Shown: positions 1 through 6,720 of the stretch, in pieces | How the letters are laid out: every line of letters begins with the position of its first letter | How positions within the stretch are numbered: the stretch's first letter is position 1 | Assembly (NCBI GenBank): GCA_900313185.1 | Contig: OMQI01000003.1 | Coordinates: 1-16,779, forward strand | DNA: 16,779 bases | Reading direction: 5' to 3' | From: an uncultured Rhodospirillaceae bacterium | GTDB taxonomy: Bacteria > Pseudomonadota > Alphaproteobacteria > RF32 > CAG-239 | The notes under the pieces: model-generated | Seen by the model: only the letters and a program-made list of their open reading frames with translations | The model's database searches: none | What the model was told of the DNA's origin: nothing | Made by a program: the position numbers and the translations under genes

Positions 1-748
1 TAAAAACAAACTGCAAAAAGAGGGGCTTTTCTTTTCGTTAACTCCTTATTCTCCGTACGGTTTACGTTCGGAAGAGAGAATTAATTTGCAAAACTGCATA
101 GCCTATCAAAACGGTGAAATTGAAGTGCAAGACGAAGCATCACAATTGGGGGCAATATTATGTGATGTGCGCTCCGATATGAAAATTATTGATTATTGTT
201 GCGGAGGTGGCGGAAAAAGTTTGTTGTTAGGGGCAATACTGAACAATTCCGGCACCATATTTGCTCACGATAAAAATCCCAAACGGATGGACGGATTGAA
301 AGACCGTGCTTTGCGTCTGAACATTAAAAACATTAAAATAATTGAGAAAATTAATCCGCAGGATAAGTTTGACAGATTTATTACCGATGCACCTTGTTCC
401 GGTAGCGGAACGTGGCGTCGTTCTCCCGATGCCAAATATCGTTTGACACCTAAACAACTGAAAGCAATTGAGCAAGCGCAAAAAGAAATTTTAGATATTG
501 CTGCCGAGCACTTAACGGATAACGGCCGTATTGTTTATATGACCTGTTCCGTATTACCGGAAGAAAACGAGGGTAGAATAGAAGAGTTTTTGCAAAATCA
601 TCCGGATTTTACTACTGTCGATATGGATAAATTATGGGAACGAAAATTGGAAATACCGTATCCATTTGCAGAAAAAAGATGGCTTAAATGTTCACCTTTA
701 ACTACTCATACCGACGGCTTTTTTGTTTGCGTATTGAAAAGAAAGTAG
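1..748 (+). CDS. rsmB: RsmB/NOP-family rRNA cytosine-5 methyltransferase (5' end cut by window)
   Basis: The reading frame is open from the first full codon at position 2, with no stop before 748, so the gene begins outside the window; the TTG at 86 is internal. About 248 C-terminal residues are visible. Before position 86 the peptide runs SPYGLRSEER, then VQDEASQL follows, the usual entry to the SAM-dependent catalytic domain in this family. Motif I is DYCCGGGGKS (nt about 191-220). Motif IV is DAPCSGSGTW (386-415). Motif VI is MTCSVLPEEN (539-568); its TCS cysteine (545-547) is the expected nucleophile, and the DAPC cysteine helps release the product. The family methylates C5 of a cytosine in rRNA with S-adenosylmethionine; for RsmB this is 16S C967. 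The N-terminal NusB-like part cannot be seen, so a related paralogue such as RsmF is possible. The next gene starts nine bases downstream. Confidence 0.88.
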   Translation, partial: KNKLQKEGLFFSLTPYSPYGLRSEERINLQNCIAYQNGEIEVQDEASQLGAILCDVRSDMKIIDYCCGGGGKSLLLGAILNNSGTIFAHDKNPKRMDGLKDRALRLNIKNIKIIEKINPQDKFDRFITDAPCSGSGTWRRSPDAKYRLTPKQLKAIEQAQKEILDIAAEHLTDNGRIVYMTCSVLPEENEGRIEEFLQNHPDFTTVDMDKLWERKLEIPYPFAEKRWLKCSPLTTHTDGFFVCVLKRK

Positions 749-757
749 AAAAAAGCT

Positions 758-1657
758 ATGGAAGGACATCATCACGAACATATACATTGTCATCATCACG
801 GGGAAGTAAACGAAAAATCAGTGAAATTATTGTTTCTTTCGTTTATAATCAATATGTTATTATCGGTTGCCGAGATTGTCGGCGGTATTGTTTCCGGCAG
901 TGTGGCGTTGATTGGTGATGCTCTTCACAATACTTCCGATGCTTTATCCATATTGATAGCGGTTATTGCTTTTAAAATAGGGCATAAAAAAGCTTGCGGT
1001 AAATATACATACGGTTTTAAGCGAGCTGAGATTATCGGTGGGTTTGTAAATCTGATACTGCTGTTTATTTCCGGTTGCTATTTACTGGTTGAAGGAATTG
1101 AACGTCTTATTTTTCCGCAAGAGATTGACGGTATGCTGATTGTTTGGATTTCTGTTTTGGCACTGATTATCGATGCTTTGACCGCCAAAATATCGCACGG
1201 CGATTCGCACCACAACAGCAATATGAAAATGGTGTTTGTGCATAATTTGGCTGACGCTTTCGGTTCAATAGGTGTTATTGTTTCCGGATTGTGTATAATG
1301 TGGTTCGGTATATATTGTATCGATGGTATTGTCGCACTATTAATAGCTTTTTATATGATTTTTCAATCGGTCGTATCGTTTCCGAAAATTGTAAATATAT
1401 TGATGAATGCAGCTCCCGATAACATTGATATTGAGGAAGTTAAAAGAGCTATTTTGCAAGTTGATAATGTAAAGGGTGTTCATCATATTCATATATGGTG
1501 CATCAGCGAGCATAATGTGGCATTGGAATGCCATATTGAAAGCGGAGTTTCTTCGGTTATACCGCAAATATCCGCTGTTTTAAGAGAAAAGTTTAATATA
1601 AATCATTGCAATATTCAGGTAGAGGACCAGAAATGCAATGAGCATTGTGATTTATAA
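758..1657 (+). CDS. CzcD-like cation diffusion facilitator (probable Zn2+/divalent metal efflux)
   Basis: A 299-residue inner-membrane cation/proton antiporter of the CDF family, expected to export zinc or a similar divalent metal. The N-terminus is a histidine-rich metal-binding tail: 8 of the first 14 residues are His, with a Cys at 11. Six hydrophobic segments follow between about residues 22 and 210. Transport-site ligands are present in both expected helices: H57-N-T-S-D61 and H162-N-L-A-D166. The loop motif YGFKRAE (residues 85-91) is conserved. The C-terminal cytoplasmic ferredoxin-like domain (about 220-299) contains VKGVHHIHIW and ends in a Cys/His-rich tail (CNEHCDL). H/D rather than D/D in the transport site suggests zinc preference. 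The gene starts nine bases after the methyltransferase stop, so the two are probably cotranscribed. No metal-responsive operator was recognised. Confidence 0.9.
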   Translation: MEGHHHEHIHCHHHGEVNEKSVKLLFLSFIINMLLSVAEIVGGIVSGSVALIGDALHNTSDALSILIAVIAFKIGHKKACGKYTYGFKRAEIIGGFVNLILLFISGCYLLVEGIERLIFPQEIDGMLIVWISVLALIIDALTAKISHGDSHHNSNMKMVFVHNLADAFGSIGVIVSGLCIMWFGIYCIDGIVALLIAFYMIFQSVVSFPKIVNILMNAAPDNIDIEEVKRAILQVDNVKGVHHIHIWCISEHNVALECHIESGVSSVIPQISAVLREKFNINHCNIQVEDQKCNEHCDL

Positions 1658-1678
1658 AGTAACAAACGGTAACTTTTT
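1656..1678 (+). terminator. Possible intrinsic terminator after the CDF gene
   Basis: Arms 1656-1663 and 1669-1676 pair over eight positions with one A-A mismatch around a five-base loop (1664-1668), and a run of five T ends at 1678. The stem is AT-rich and partly built from the tract itself, so it would be a weak terminator. Its position, overlapping the CDF stop and just upstream of the lpxA promoter, is sensible. Confidence 0.4.
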
Positions 1679-1683
1679 GTGTG

Positions 1684-1712
1684 TTGCATAAAATAAGCAA
1701 ACTTTATATGAT
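1684..1712 (+). promoter_or_regulatory. Sigma-70-type promoter for lpxA
   Basis: A -35 TTGCAT (1684-1689) and a -10 TATGAT (1707-1712) are separated by exactly 17 bases. Each differs from consensus at one or two positions. Transcription would start near 1719-1720, leaving a leader of about 35 bases before the lpxA ATG at 1755. It lies between the CDF gene and lpxA. Confidence 0.65.
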
Positions 1713-1740
1713 TTGAACATAGATAACAATTTTTATATGA

Positions 1741-1745
1741 AAAGG
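1741..1745 (+). promoter_or_regulatory. Ribosome binding site that fixes the lpxA start
   Basis: AAAGG ends nine bases before the ATG at 1755. This favours that ATG over the in-frame TTG at 1713 and ATG at 1737. The 1713 start would also lie upstream of the predicted transcription start. Confidence 0.6.
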
Positions 1746-1754
1746 AATAATAAT

Positions 1755-2552
1755 ATGGCTAAAATTCATCCTACCGCAGTTATTGAAGATGGTGCGCAAA
1801 TTGCTGCCAGTGCAGAAATCGGCCCAATGTGTTGGGTAAGCTCTCAAGCTAAAATCGGTGAAAATGTTAAACTTTTGGGACAGGTTTGCGTATATGGTAA
1901 TACTACTATCGGCGAAGGAACTATTGTTTTTCCGGGAGCTCGTTTAGGATGCGGTCCGCAAGATCACGGTAATGAGTTTCAGCCGGAAGCAAAATTGATT
2001 ATCGGTAAAAATAATATTATTCGTGAAAATGTTACAATGCATTCGGGAACCCCTAAAGAACACTTTACCACGGTAGTCGGTGACGGCGGTATGTTTATGA
2101 TAAACTCGCACGTGGCACACGATTGCATAGTAGGTAATAATGTTATTATGACAAACAATGCGGTTATTGGAGGACACGTTCATTTAGGAGACGGGGTAAT
2201 TTTAGGCGGTAACTGTGCAGTTCACCAGTTTGTACATATCGGTCGTAAAGCTATGGTCGGCGGAGTTTCCGGTGTGTCTCGTGATATTATTCCGTTTGGT
2301 ATTGCTAATGGTATGCCGGCTCGTTTACGTGGTTTGAATGTTATCGGTATGAGCCGTAGCGGTATTGATGAAAAGACTATTAAGGCTTGCACTCGTGCCT
2401 TTATGTTCATATTCAAAGGTAAAGAAGGTAATTTTGAAGAGCGCGTGAACGCTGCTTATGAAAAGTTTAAAGATAATCCTATGGTTATTGAACAACTTGA
2501 TTTTATAAAGGAATCGTTGCAAGGAAAAAGAAACGTGACAGTTGCCGAATAA
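1755..2552 (+). CDS. lpxA: UDP-N-acetylglucosamine acyltransferase, first step of lipid A synthesis
   Basis: LpxA transfers an (R)-3-hydroxyacyl chain from acyl carrier protein to the 3-OH of UDP-GlcNAc in the cytoplasm, committing it to lipid A. From the ATG at 1755 the protein has 265 residues, close to the 262 of E. coli LpxA. The N-terminal two thirds is a left-handed beta-helix of hexapeptide repeats (for example AQIAASAEIG, TTIGEGTIVFPGA). The motif INSHVAHDC holds H119 and H122, matching E. coli H122 and the catalytic H125. GPQD (67-70), HQFVHIG and an R-L-R-G-L-N-V segment are also typical. The C-terminal helical domain begins near residue 195. The start is chosen on the AAAGG at 1741-1745 and the family's usual MAKIHPTA beginning. 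The customary neighbours lpxD, fabZ and lpxB are absent from both sides; lpxA appears to be its own transcription unit with a promoter and a terminator. Confidence 0.96.
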   Translation: MAKIHPTAVIEDGAQIAASAEIGPMCWVSSQAKIGENVKLLGQVCVYGNTTIGEGTIVFPGARLGCGPQDHGNEFQPEAKLIIGKNNIIRENVTMHSGTPKEHFTTVVGDGGMFMINSHVAHDCIVGNNVIMTNNAVIGGHVHLGDGVILGGNCAVHQFVHIGRKAMVGGVSGVSRDIIPFGIANGMPARLRGLNVIGMSRSGIDEKTIKACTRAFMFIFKGKEGNFEERVNAAYEKFKDNPMVIEQLDFIKESLQGKRNVTVAE

Positions 2553-2577
2553 TTTAGCTGATTTACGGCAAGAGAGG

Positions 2578-2604
2578 AGGAGCTTTATTAAAGGCTCCTT
2601 TTTT
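2578..2604 (+). terminator. Intrinsic terminator of lpxA
   Basis: AGGAGC (2578-2583) pairs perfectly with GCTCCT (2594-2599). The stem extends inward by TTT/AAA past a bulged G, and a six-base T run follows (2599-2604). It lies 25 bases after the lpxA stop. Confidence 0.75.
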
Positions 2605-2646
2605 GTGTGCAATTGATTATCCCAATTCTTAAATGATAAATATTAT

Positions 2647-2675
2647 TTGACATTTTATGATTTTATTCATAAGTT
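2647..2675 (+). promoter_or_regulatory. Possible promoter for the structured RNA
   Basis: A perfect -35 hexamer TTGACA sits at 2647-2652. Seventeen bases later lies TAAGTT (2670-2675), a poor -10 matching consensus at three positions; AT-rich alternatives lie immediately after it. Transcription from here would begin around 2682, exactly where the first hairpin of the candidate RNA starts. The support is the -35 and the position, not the -10. Confidence 0.35.
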
Positions 2676-2682
2676 AAATATA

Positions 2683-2904
2683 GGTAAGGGAGTTTTTACC
2701 TTTACCAAGGGCGTCGAAAACCCTTTATAAACGTATATGGTCGCACTATTGCATAAGCGACTTTAAAGATTATATGCCGCATACGTTCAATTCGGACGGA
2801 TGTCGGCTAAATAAGGCTGTATGGCTCAATAAGCCGAGCCGTCTTTCATATATGTTTATACGGTTTTCGAACATCCGCCCGCTTTCTCGTAAAGTGGGTT
2901 TTTT
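2683..2904 (+). ncRNA. Candidate structured RNA or cis-regulatory leader ending in a terminator
   Basis: This fills the 330-base gap between lpxA and the ORF at 2934. Seen directly: a long-range stem of 28 base pairs made of 2709-2713 with 2876-2880 (five), 2714-2722 with 2862-2870 (nine) and 2726-2739 with 2847-2860 (fourteen, one of them G-U). It is interrupted by a five-base bulge (2871-2875) and a small internal loop. Inside the stem, GTCGC 2740-2744 pairs with GCGAC 2757-2761. A two-part hairpin pairs 2794-2799 with 2839-2844 and 2804-2808 with 2832-2836. A 5' hairpin GGTAA/TTACC lies at 2683-2700. A terminator follows at 2878-2904. No coding frame explains the region. It was compared by eye with tRNA, tmRNA, 4.5S, 6S, RNase P RNA and common riboswitches and matched none. 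It could be a stand-alone small RNA or the leader of the next gene. Ends are approximate. Confidence 0.55.
2878..2904 (+). terminator. Strong intrinsic terminator of the structured RNA
   Basis: CCCGCTTT (2878-2885) pairs at all eight positions, one of them G-U, with AAAGTGGG (2891-2898). The loop is CTCGT, and six T follow (2899-2904). The CCC at 2878-2880 is also the 3' edge of the long-range closing stem, so the two helices cannot form completely at the same time. The terminator ends 29 bases before the ATG at 2934, leaving room for a ribosome binding site but not for another promoter. Confidence 0.85.
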
Positions 2905-2933
2905 GTTATTGCAAATTGTAGGGAACTGAAAAT

Positions 2934-3956
2934 ATGAGTGTTTTATATATATGTTTGGCATTCGTTGATTATTATTTTATATATTTAGGTGTTAACACTT
3001 TACTTGGTACAAATATAGAATTTTGGGTGTTCTTCGGTTTTTTTGTTGTTTTAAGTTACATTTACCCTTTTAATGTTTTTATGAGTATAGCAACACCTTT
3101 CATAGCAATAATAGGGCAACTCACGATGAAATTACCGATTTCAATTTTAGGTCTCTCCGAAGAAATGTCAGGATTTATATGGGGAATTTCTCTATGCTTG
3201 AATATTATCAGTTGTTTACTGATACTGTTCTGTATAAATTCTTATATAGTAATGTGTGGTGTATTGAAAGAAGAAAATGTGGATAAAACGGTATCCAAAA
3301 TAACAGATTTCTTTAAGGGTATATTTAGTTCTATGGCCAATTTTTTCAAAAATATAATTTACACATTTTTTATAATAGGAATTATTCATATGATAATCAT
3401 CGGGGCAAGAGAAACATCAAAATATAATTCACGAAAATATATTCATAAGGAAACATATAATAATATAAAAGTCAAAGACGTAGGTTATACGGAAGAAAAA
3501 GAAAACAATACTTCTGAAGTAAAACATATCGAGAATATCAATAAAGAAATAAATAAAATTGCCCCCATATCAACGGGAGAGCCTATTCAGACATATTCTG
3601 GGCAACATGTGGGAAATATAGAAGATTATTATATCAAGCTGGATAATCCTGATCTATCGTATTTAAATATTCCTGAGATTTTTGAGGGCGATATTAGAAT
3701 AGCCGGTCCTAATAGTGTTTATGTAAATAACAAATTCATATTTTTGTATGGTATATATAGTAATCCTAAATATCACGATATAAATGAAGCCGTTAAATAT
3801 TTACAAGATTTAACGCAGAATAGAAAGGCTTATTGTTTTGTAATTGCATATTCTCAAAAAACTAAATCAGCTACCGGATTATGTTTTGTAAACGGAGTGC
3901 TTTTAAATAAATCTCTGGTTTTGTATGGAGTAGCAAATAATATTGCTTTGAAGTAG
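2934..3956 (+). CDS. Unrecognised membrane protein with a degenerate SNase-like C-terminal domain
   Basis: A 340-residue protein that I do not recognise as a whole. The ATG at 2934 follows a good ribosome binding site (AGGGA, 2920-2924, nine-base spacing). The N-terminal half is hydrophobic, with segments near residues 3-23, 29-48, 50-62, 82-108 and 139-157. A polar Lys/Glu/Asn-rich linker spans about 160-225. Residues about 240-338 loosely follow the staphylococcal-nuclease OB-fold: a GDI turn, FLYGIYSNP where active members have RLxGIDAPE, then helix EAVKYLQDL, GLCFVNGVLLN and LVLYGVA. The catalytic Arg, Asp and Glu positions are replaced, so nuclease activity is not expected; this assignment is inference. 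The topology suggests a membrane-anchored protein with its C-terminal domain on one side of the inner membrane. It is the only gene in the window with no assignable role, and the terminator-bearing RNA directly precedes it. Confidence 0.75.
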   Translation: MSVLYICLAFVDYYFIYLGVNTLLGTNIEFWVFFGFFVVLSYIYPFNVFMSIATPFIAIIGQLTMKLPISILGLSEEMSGFIWGISLCLNIISCLLILFCINSYIVMCGVLKEENVDKTVSKITDFFKGIFSSMANFFKNIIYTFFIIGIIHMIIIGARETSKYNSRKYIHKETYNNIKVKDVGYTEEKENNTSEVKHIENINKEINKIAPISTGEPIQTYSGQHVGNIEDYYIKLDNPDLSYLNIPEIFEGDIRIAGPNSVYVNNKFIFLYGIYSNPKYHDINEAVKYLQDLTQNRKAYCFVIAYSQKTKSATGLCFVNGVLLNKSLVLYGVANNIALK

Positions 3957-3957
3957 T

Positions 3958-3979
3958 TGCAAAAATTTATTTGCGTTTT
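3958..3979 (+). terminator. Weak possible terminator after the membrane-protein gene
   Basis: GCAAA (3959-3963) pairs with TTTGC (3970-3974), with an extra T-G pair outside, around a six-base loop. Four T follow at 3976-3979. The stem is short and AT-rich. It begins two bases after the stop codon and would end the only + strand transcript in the area. Confidence 0.3.
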
Positions 3980-4056
3980 CTTAGTTATCTAAAAACATCT
4001 CAGATATAGAAAAATATACTAGGGTGATTTGCTCGTTTATAAATGTTTATTTGTCG

Positions 4057-4072
4057 CATAATATATATTATG
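4057..4072. repeat. 16-base perfect AT palindrome between convergent genes
   Basis: CATAATATATATTATG is its own reverse complement. It lies in the 164-base convergent intergenic region (3957-4120). It has no adjacent T tract, so it does not look like a terminator, and its low complexity makes chance origin plausible. Nothing else clear was seen in this intergenic stretch. Confidence 0.4.
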
Positions 4073-4120
4073 TATAGTTTGAGATTAAGAAAAGTCATAA
4101 TTATCAATATGTTGGCGTTT

Positions 4121-5704
4121 TTATATTATTGAGGCTTTAATCAGCTGTTTGGTGTATGCTTGCTGCGGACTATTAAAAATATCGTTCACGCTTCCACTTT
4201 CGACGATTTTTCCATCTTTCATTACCATAATTTTGTGTGACATTGCTCTGACAGCATTCATATCGTGCGAAATAAATATGTATGACAGCTTGTGCTTTTG
4301 CTGTAGTTTTTTAAGCAATTTAACCACCTGAGCCTGCACCGTTACATCTAAAGCCGAAGTCGGTTCATCTAGAATTATCACTTGCGGATTCAATATCAAT
4401 GTTCTGGCCAAGGCAATCCTCTGACGTTGACCTCCGGAAAATTCGTGCGGATATTTTTGCAAAATATCTTCTGATAATTCAACTTCTTGCACAATTTCTT
4501 TAATCATATTCATACGCTCGTCAGCGTTGATTTGCGGATAATGGACACTTAATCCTTCGCCGATAATTTGAGTAATATTCATACGTGGATTCAATGAATT
4601 ATACGGATCTTGGAAAACTACTTGCAGATTTTTTGAAAAATCTTTAACTTCTTGCATTATATCATTGTTTTTTATTGATATTTTTCCACTATATTTTACC
4701 AGATTAACGATTGCCATTGCTAAAGTTGTTTTGCCTGAACCTGACTCTCCGACAATTCCTAAAGTTTCGCCTCGATTAAGTTCAAAACTGACATCATTAA
4801 CTGCTTTAAGCTCTTTGGTTACTTTACCGAATAAATTTTTCTGCAATGGAAATGTTACGGTTATATTTTCAGCTTTTAGAATAACATTATTATCAGTATT
4901 ATTATCTAAATTCAATGATAAATTAGATGAAATTAATTTTTTAGTATAACTGTGTTGAGGCGTATTAAAAATCTGCTTTGAACTGCCGTATTCAACTAAA
5001 TTCCCTTGATACATAACAGCTATATTGTCAGCTATTTTATTTACCAAACGCAAATTATGGCTGATAAAAATAATAGCCATTCCTAGTTTTTGCTTTAATT
5101 CCAACAACAAATCAATAATTTGTTCTTGAATAGTAACATCTAATGCTGTTGTCGGCTCATCGGCAATCAATATTTTCGGATTGTTGGCAATTGCCATTGC
5201 TATCATAACTCTTTGCCGTTGTCCGCCTGATAATTCAAACGGATAAGCATTTATCTTGCTTTCTGGATTAGGAATTTTAACAGCTTTCAACAGTTCAAAA
5301 GTGCGCTTTTTTATCTCATCTTTACTCAGATTTTCTTGGTGTAACATCAACGCTTCCGCAATTTGTTTGCCAATCTTATGCAACGGATTGAGTGATGACA
5401 TCGGCTCTTGAAAAATAAAAGCAATATCCCCGCCTCTGATTTTTTGAAAATCTTTATCATTCATACCGATAAGTTCTTGATTATTAAATATAATCGAAGA
5501 TTTAGCACCGTGTTTGGCTTTAGGATAAGGTAAAAGCCCCAATATAGAAAGAGCAGTAACTGATTTACCCGAGCCGGATTCACCGACAATTCCCAATATT
5601 TCACCTTCATTAAGATTTAAGCTTACGTCTTTAACAGCCTGAAATTCCTTATTTTCTTGGCTACGAAAACTAACTGAGAGATTTTTAATTTCCAGCATAC
5701 TCAT
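4121..5704 (-). CDS. yejF: Peptide ABC transporter, tandem ATPase subunit (YejF-like)
   Basis: A 527-residue fused double nucleotide-binding protein, close to the 529 of E. coli YejF. It powers import of oligopeptides (and of peptide antibiotics such as microcin C in E. coli) through the YejB/YejE membrane pair, on the cytoplasmic face. Domain 1 has Walker A GESGSGKS (41-48), Q-loop Q99, signature LSGGQ (158-162), Walker B ending D182-E183 and H-loop H216. Domain 2 has Walker A at 319-326, Q364, signature FSGGQ (421-425) and E446. Each half ends with the oligopeptide-family segment around Q-H-S-Y-T or Q-A-Y-T. The ATG at 5704 overlaps the yejE stop in an ATGA, implying translational coupling; an in-frame ATG at 5698 is an alternative. 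Both ATPase sites look intact. It is the last gene of the long minus-strand run, and no clear minus-strand terminator was seen after it. Confidence 0.93.
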   Translation of the reverse strand: MSMLEIKNLSVSFRSQENKEFQAVKDVSLNLNEGEILGIVGESGSGKSVTALSILGLLPYPKAKHGAKSSIIFNNQELIGMNDKDFQKIRGGDIAFIFQEPMSSLNPLHKIGKQIAEALMLHQENLSKDEIKKRTFELLKAVKIPNPESKINAYPFELSGGQRQRVMIAMAIANNPKILIADEPTTALDVTIQEQIIDLLLELKQKLGMAIIFISHNLRLVNKIADNIAVMYQGNLVEYGSSKQIFNTPQHSYTKKLISSNLSLNLDNNTDNNVILKAENITVTFPLQKNLFGKVTKELKAVNDVSFELNRGETLGIVGESGSGKTTLAMAIVNLVKYSGKISIKNNDIMQEVKDFSKNLQVVFQDPYNSLNPRMNITQIIGEGLSVHYPQINADERMNMIKEIVQEVELSEDILQKYPHEFSGGQRQRIALARTLILNPQVIILDEPTSALDVTVQAQVVKLLKKLQQKHKLSYIFISHDMNAVRAMSHKIMVMKDGKIVESGSVNDIFNSPQQAYTKQLIKASII

Positions 5705-6714
5705 CGGTCGTTTCTCCTCGTGTCAAGAGCATCACGAATCCCCTCTCCTATAAATATAAGCATAGAAAGTAAACCGGAAAGCACGATGAAAATGCTGACA
5801 CCAATCCACGGAGCTTGCAAATTATCCTTCCCCTGTCGCACCAAATCGCCCAATGACGGATAATCGGCAGAAAGTCCTAATCCTAAAAAGTCCAACGCAC
5901 TCAATGCCGTTATTGCTTCAGCCATAATAAACGGAATAAAGGTAATAGAGGTAACTAATGCATTAGGTAAAATATGACGGAAAATTATGCGAAAATTACC
6001 TACTCCCAATACTTTTGCCGCTTTAACATACTCAAAATTACGTAACCGCAAAAATTCGGCACGCACCATTGATGTCAAGCCCGTCCAAGAAAACAACAGT
6101 AAAATTACCAATAAACTCCAAAATGTCGGCAAAAAAACACTGGCAATGATGATTAATATAAACAATTGCGGCAATGAATCCCAGATTTCGATGAACCTTT
6201 GCAATATTAAATCCACTTTACCGCCGAAATATCCTTGCACCGCTCCGATAAATATACCTATTAAAGATGAAACTGCCGTCAACAGAAAAGCAAAAATTAC
6301 CGACAATCTTATGCCGTATAATATACGAGCCAATACATCACGTCCTTCTTCATCGGTTCCGAGCCAATGGTTTTTATCAGGTGCCGAAGGAGTTGCAGTT
6401 TCCAACATATAATCAACCGTATTATATGAATAAGGTATAATCGGCATAATCATCCAACCGTTTTGATTGATGTTATTGATTATCAATTTATCCTTATAAT
6501 CGGCAACCGTCGGAAAATCTCCACCAAAGAATTTGTCACTATATTGCTGAAAAGTCGGAAATAAAATCTGATTATTATATTTAACAATCAATGGTTTATC
6601 GTTTGCAATTAAATTTGAAAATAAAGAGAGAATAAATATGAAGCTAAACAATAATAACGACCAAACCGCTCGTTTATTTTTGTAAAACTTGCATACTTTT
6701 TCTCTCATTACCAT
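5701..6714 (-). CDS. yejE: Peptide ABC transporter permease (YejE-like)
   Basis: A 337-residue inner-membrane permease, close to the 341 of E. coli YejE. After one N-terminal membrane segment (about 17-36) comes a large soluble insert typical of YejE, then HWLGTDEEGRDVLAR (117-130), a hallmark of DppC/OppC/YejE permeases, then five hydrophobic stretches. The cytoplasmic EAA loop that docks on the ATPase is at about 229-250 (NFEYVKAAKVLGVGN followed by ILPNAL). The long match in the QGYFGG, RFIEIW and SLPQL region points to YejE rather than DppC. It starts six bases after the stop of the sulfatase-fold gene and overlaps yejF by four bases. The first Met (6714) is kept; the third residue (ATG at 6708) is an equally possible start. 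The YejB permease and the YejA binding protein are not nearby. Confidence 0.92.
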   Translation of the reverse strand: MVMREKVCKFYKNKRAVWSLLLFSFIFILSLFSNLIANDKPLIVKYNNQILFPTFQQYSDKFFGGDFPTVADYKDKLIINNINQNGWMIMPIIPYSYNTVDYMLETATPSAPDKNHWLGTDEEGRDVLARILYGIRLSVIFAFLLTAVSSLIGIFIGAVQGYFGGKVDLILQRFIEIWDSLPQLFILIIIASVFLPTFWSLLVILLLFSWTGLTSMVRAEFLRLRNFEYVKAAKVLGVGNFRIIFRHILPNALVTSITFIPFIMAEAITALSALDFLGLGLSADYPSLGDLVRQGKDNLQAPWIGVSIFIVLSGLLSMLIFIGEGIRDALDTRRNDR

Positions 6715-6720
6715 AGCAAC

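Noticed and set aside
1713..1754. Longer LpxA starting at TTG 1713 or ATG 1737
   Set aside because: The 1713 start lies upstream of the predicted transcription start, the extra residues are not LpxA-like, and the ribosome binding site fits the ATG at 1755.
2542..2571. TTGCCG/CGGCAA inverted repeat spanning the lpxA stop codon
   Set aside because: Only six pairs enclose an 18-base loop with no T tract. The stronger hairpin at 2578-2604 explains termination.
2780..2800. GTTCAATTC at 2785-2793 resembles a tRNA T-loop
   Set aside because: The flanking five bases do not pair, and no acceptor, D or anticodon arms can be placed around it, so it is not a tRNA or tmRNA T-arm.
2683..2904. Known housekeeping RNAs (6S, 4.5S, tmRNA, RNase P) as the identity of the structured RNA
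   Set aside because: The conserved sequence cores of 4.5S, tmRNA and RNase P RNA are absent, and the branched interior does not fit the single long hairpin with a central bubble of 6S RNA. This was done by eye only.
4057..4072. AT palindrome as a bidirectional terminator for the convergent genes
   Set aside because: It has no GC in the stem apart from the outermost pair and no flanking T or A tract, so it cannot be supported as a terminator.
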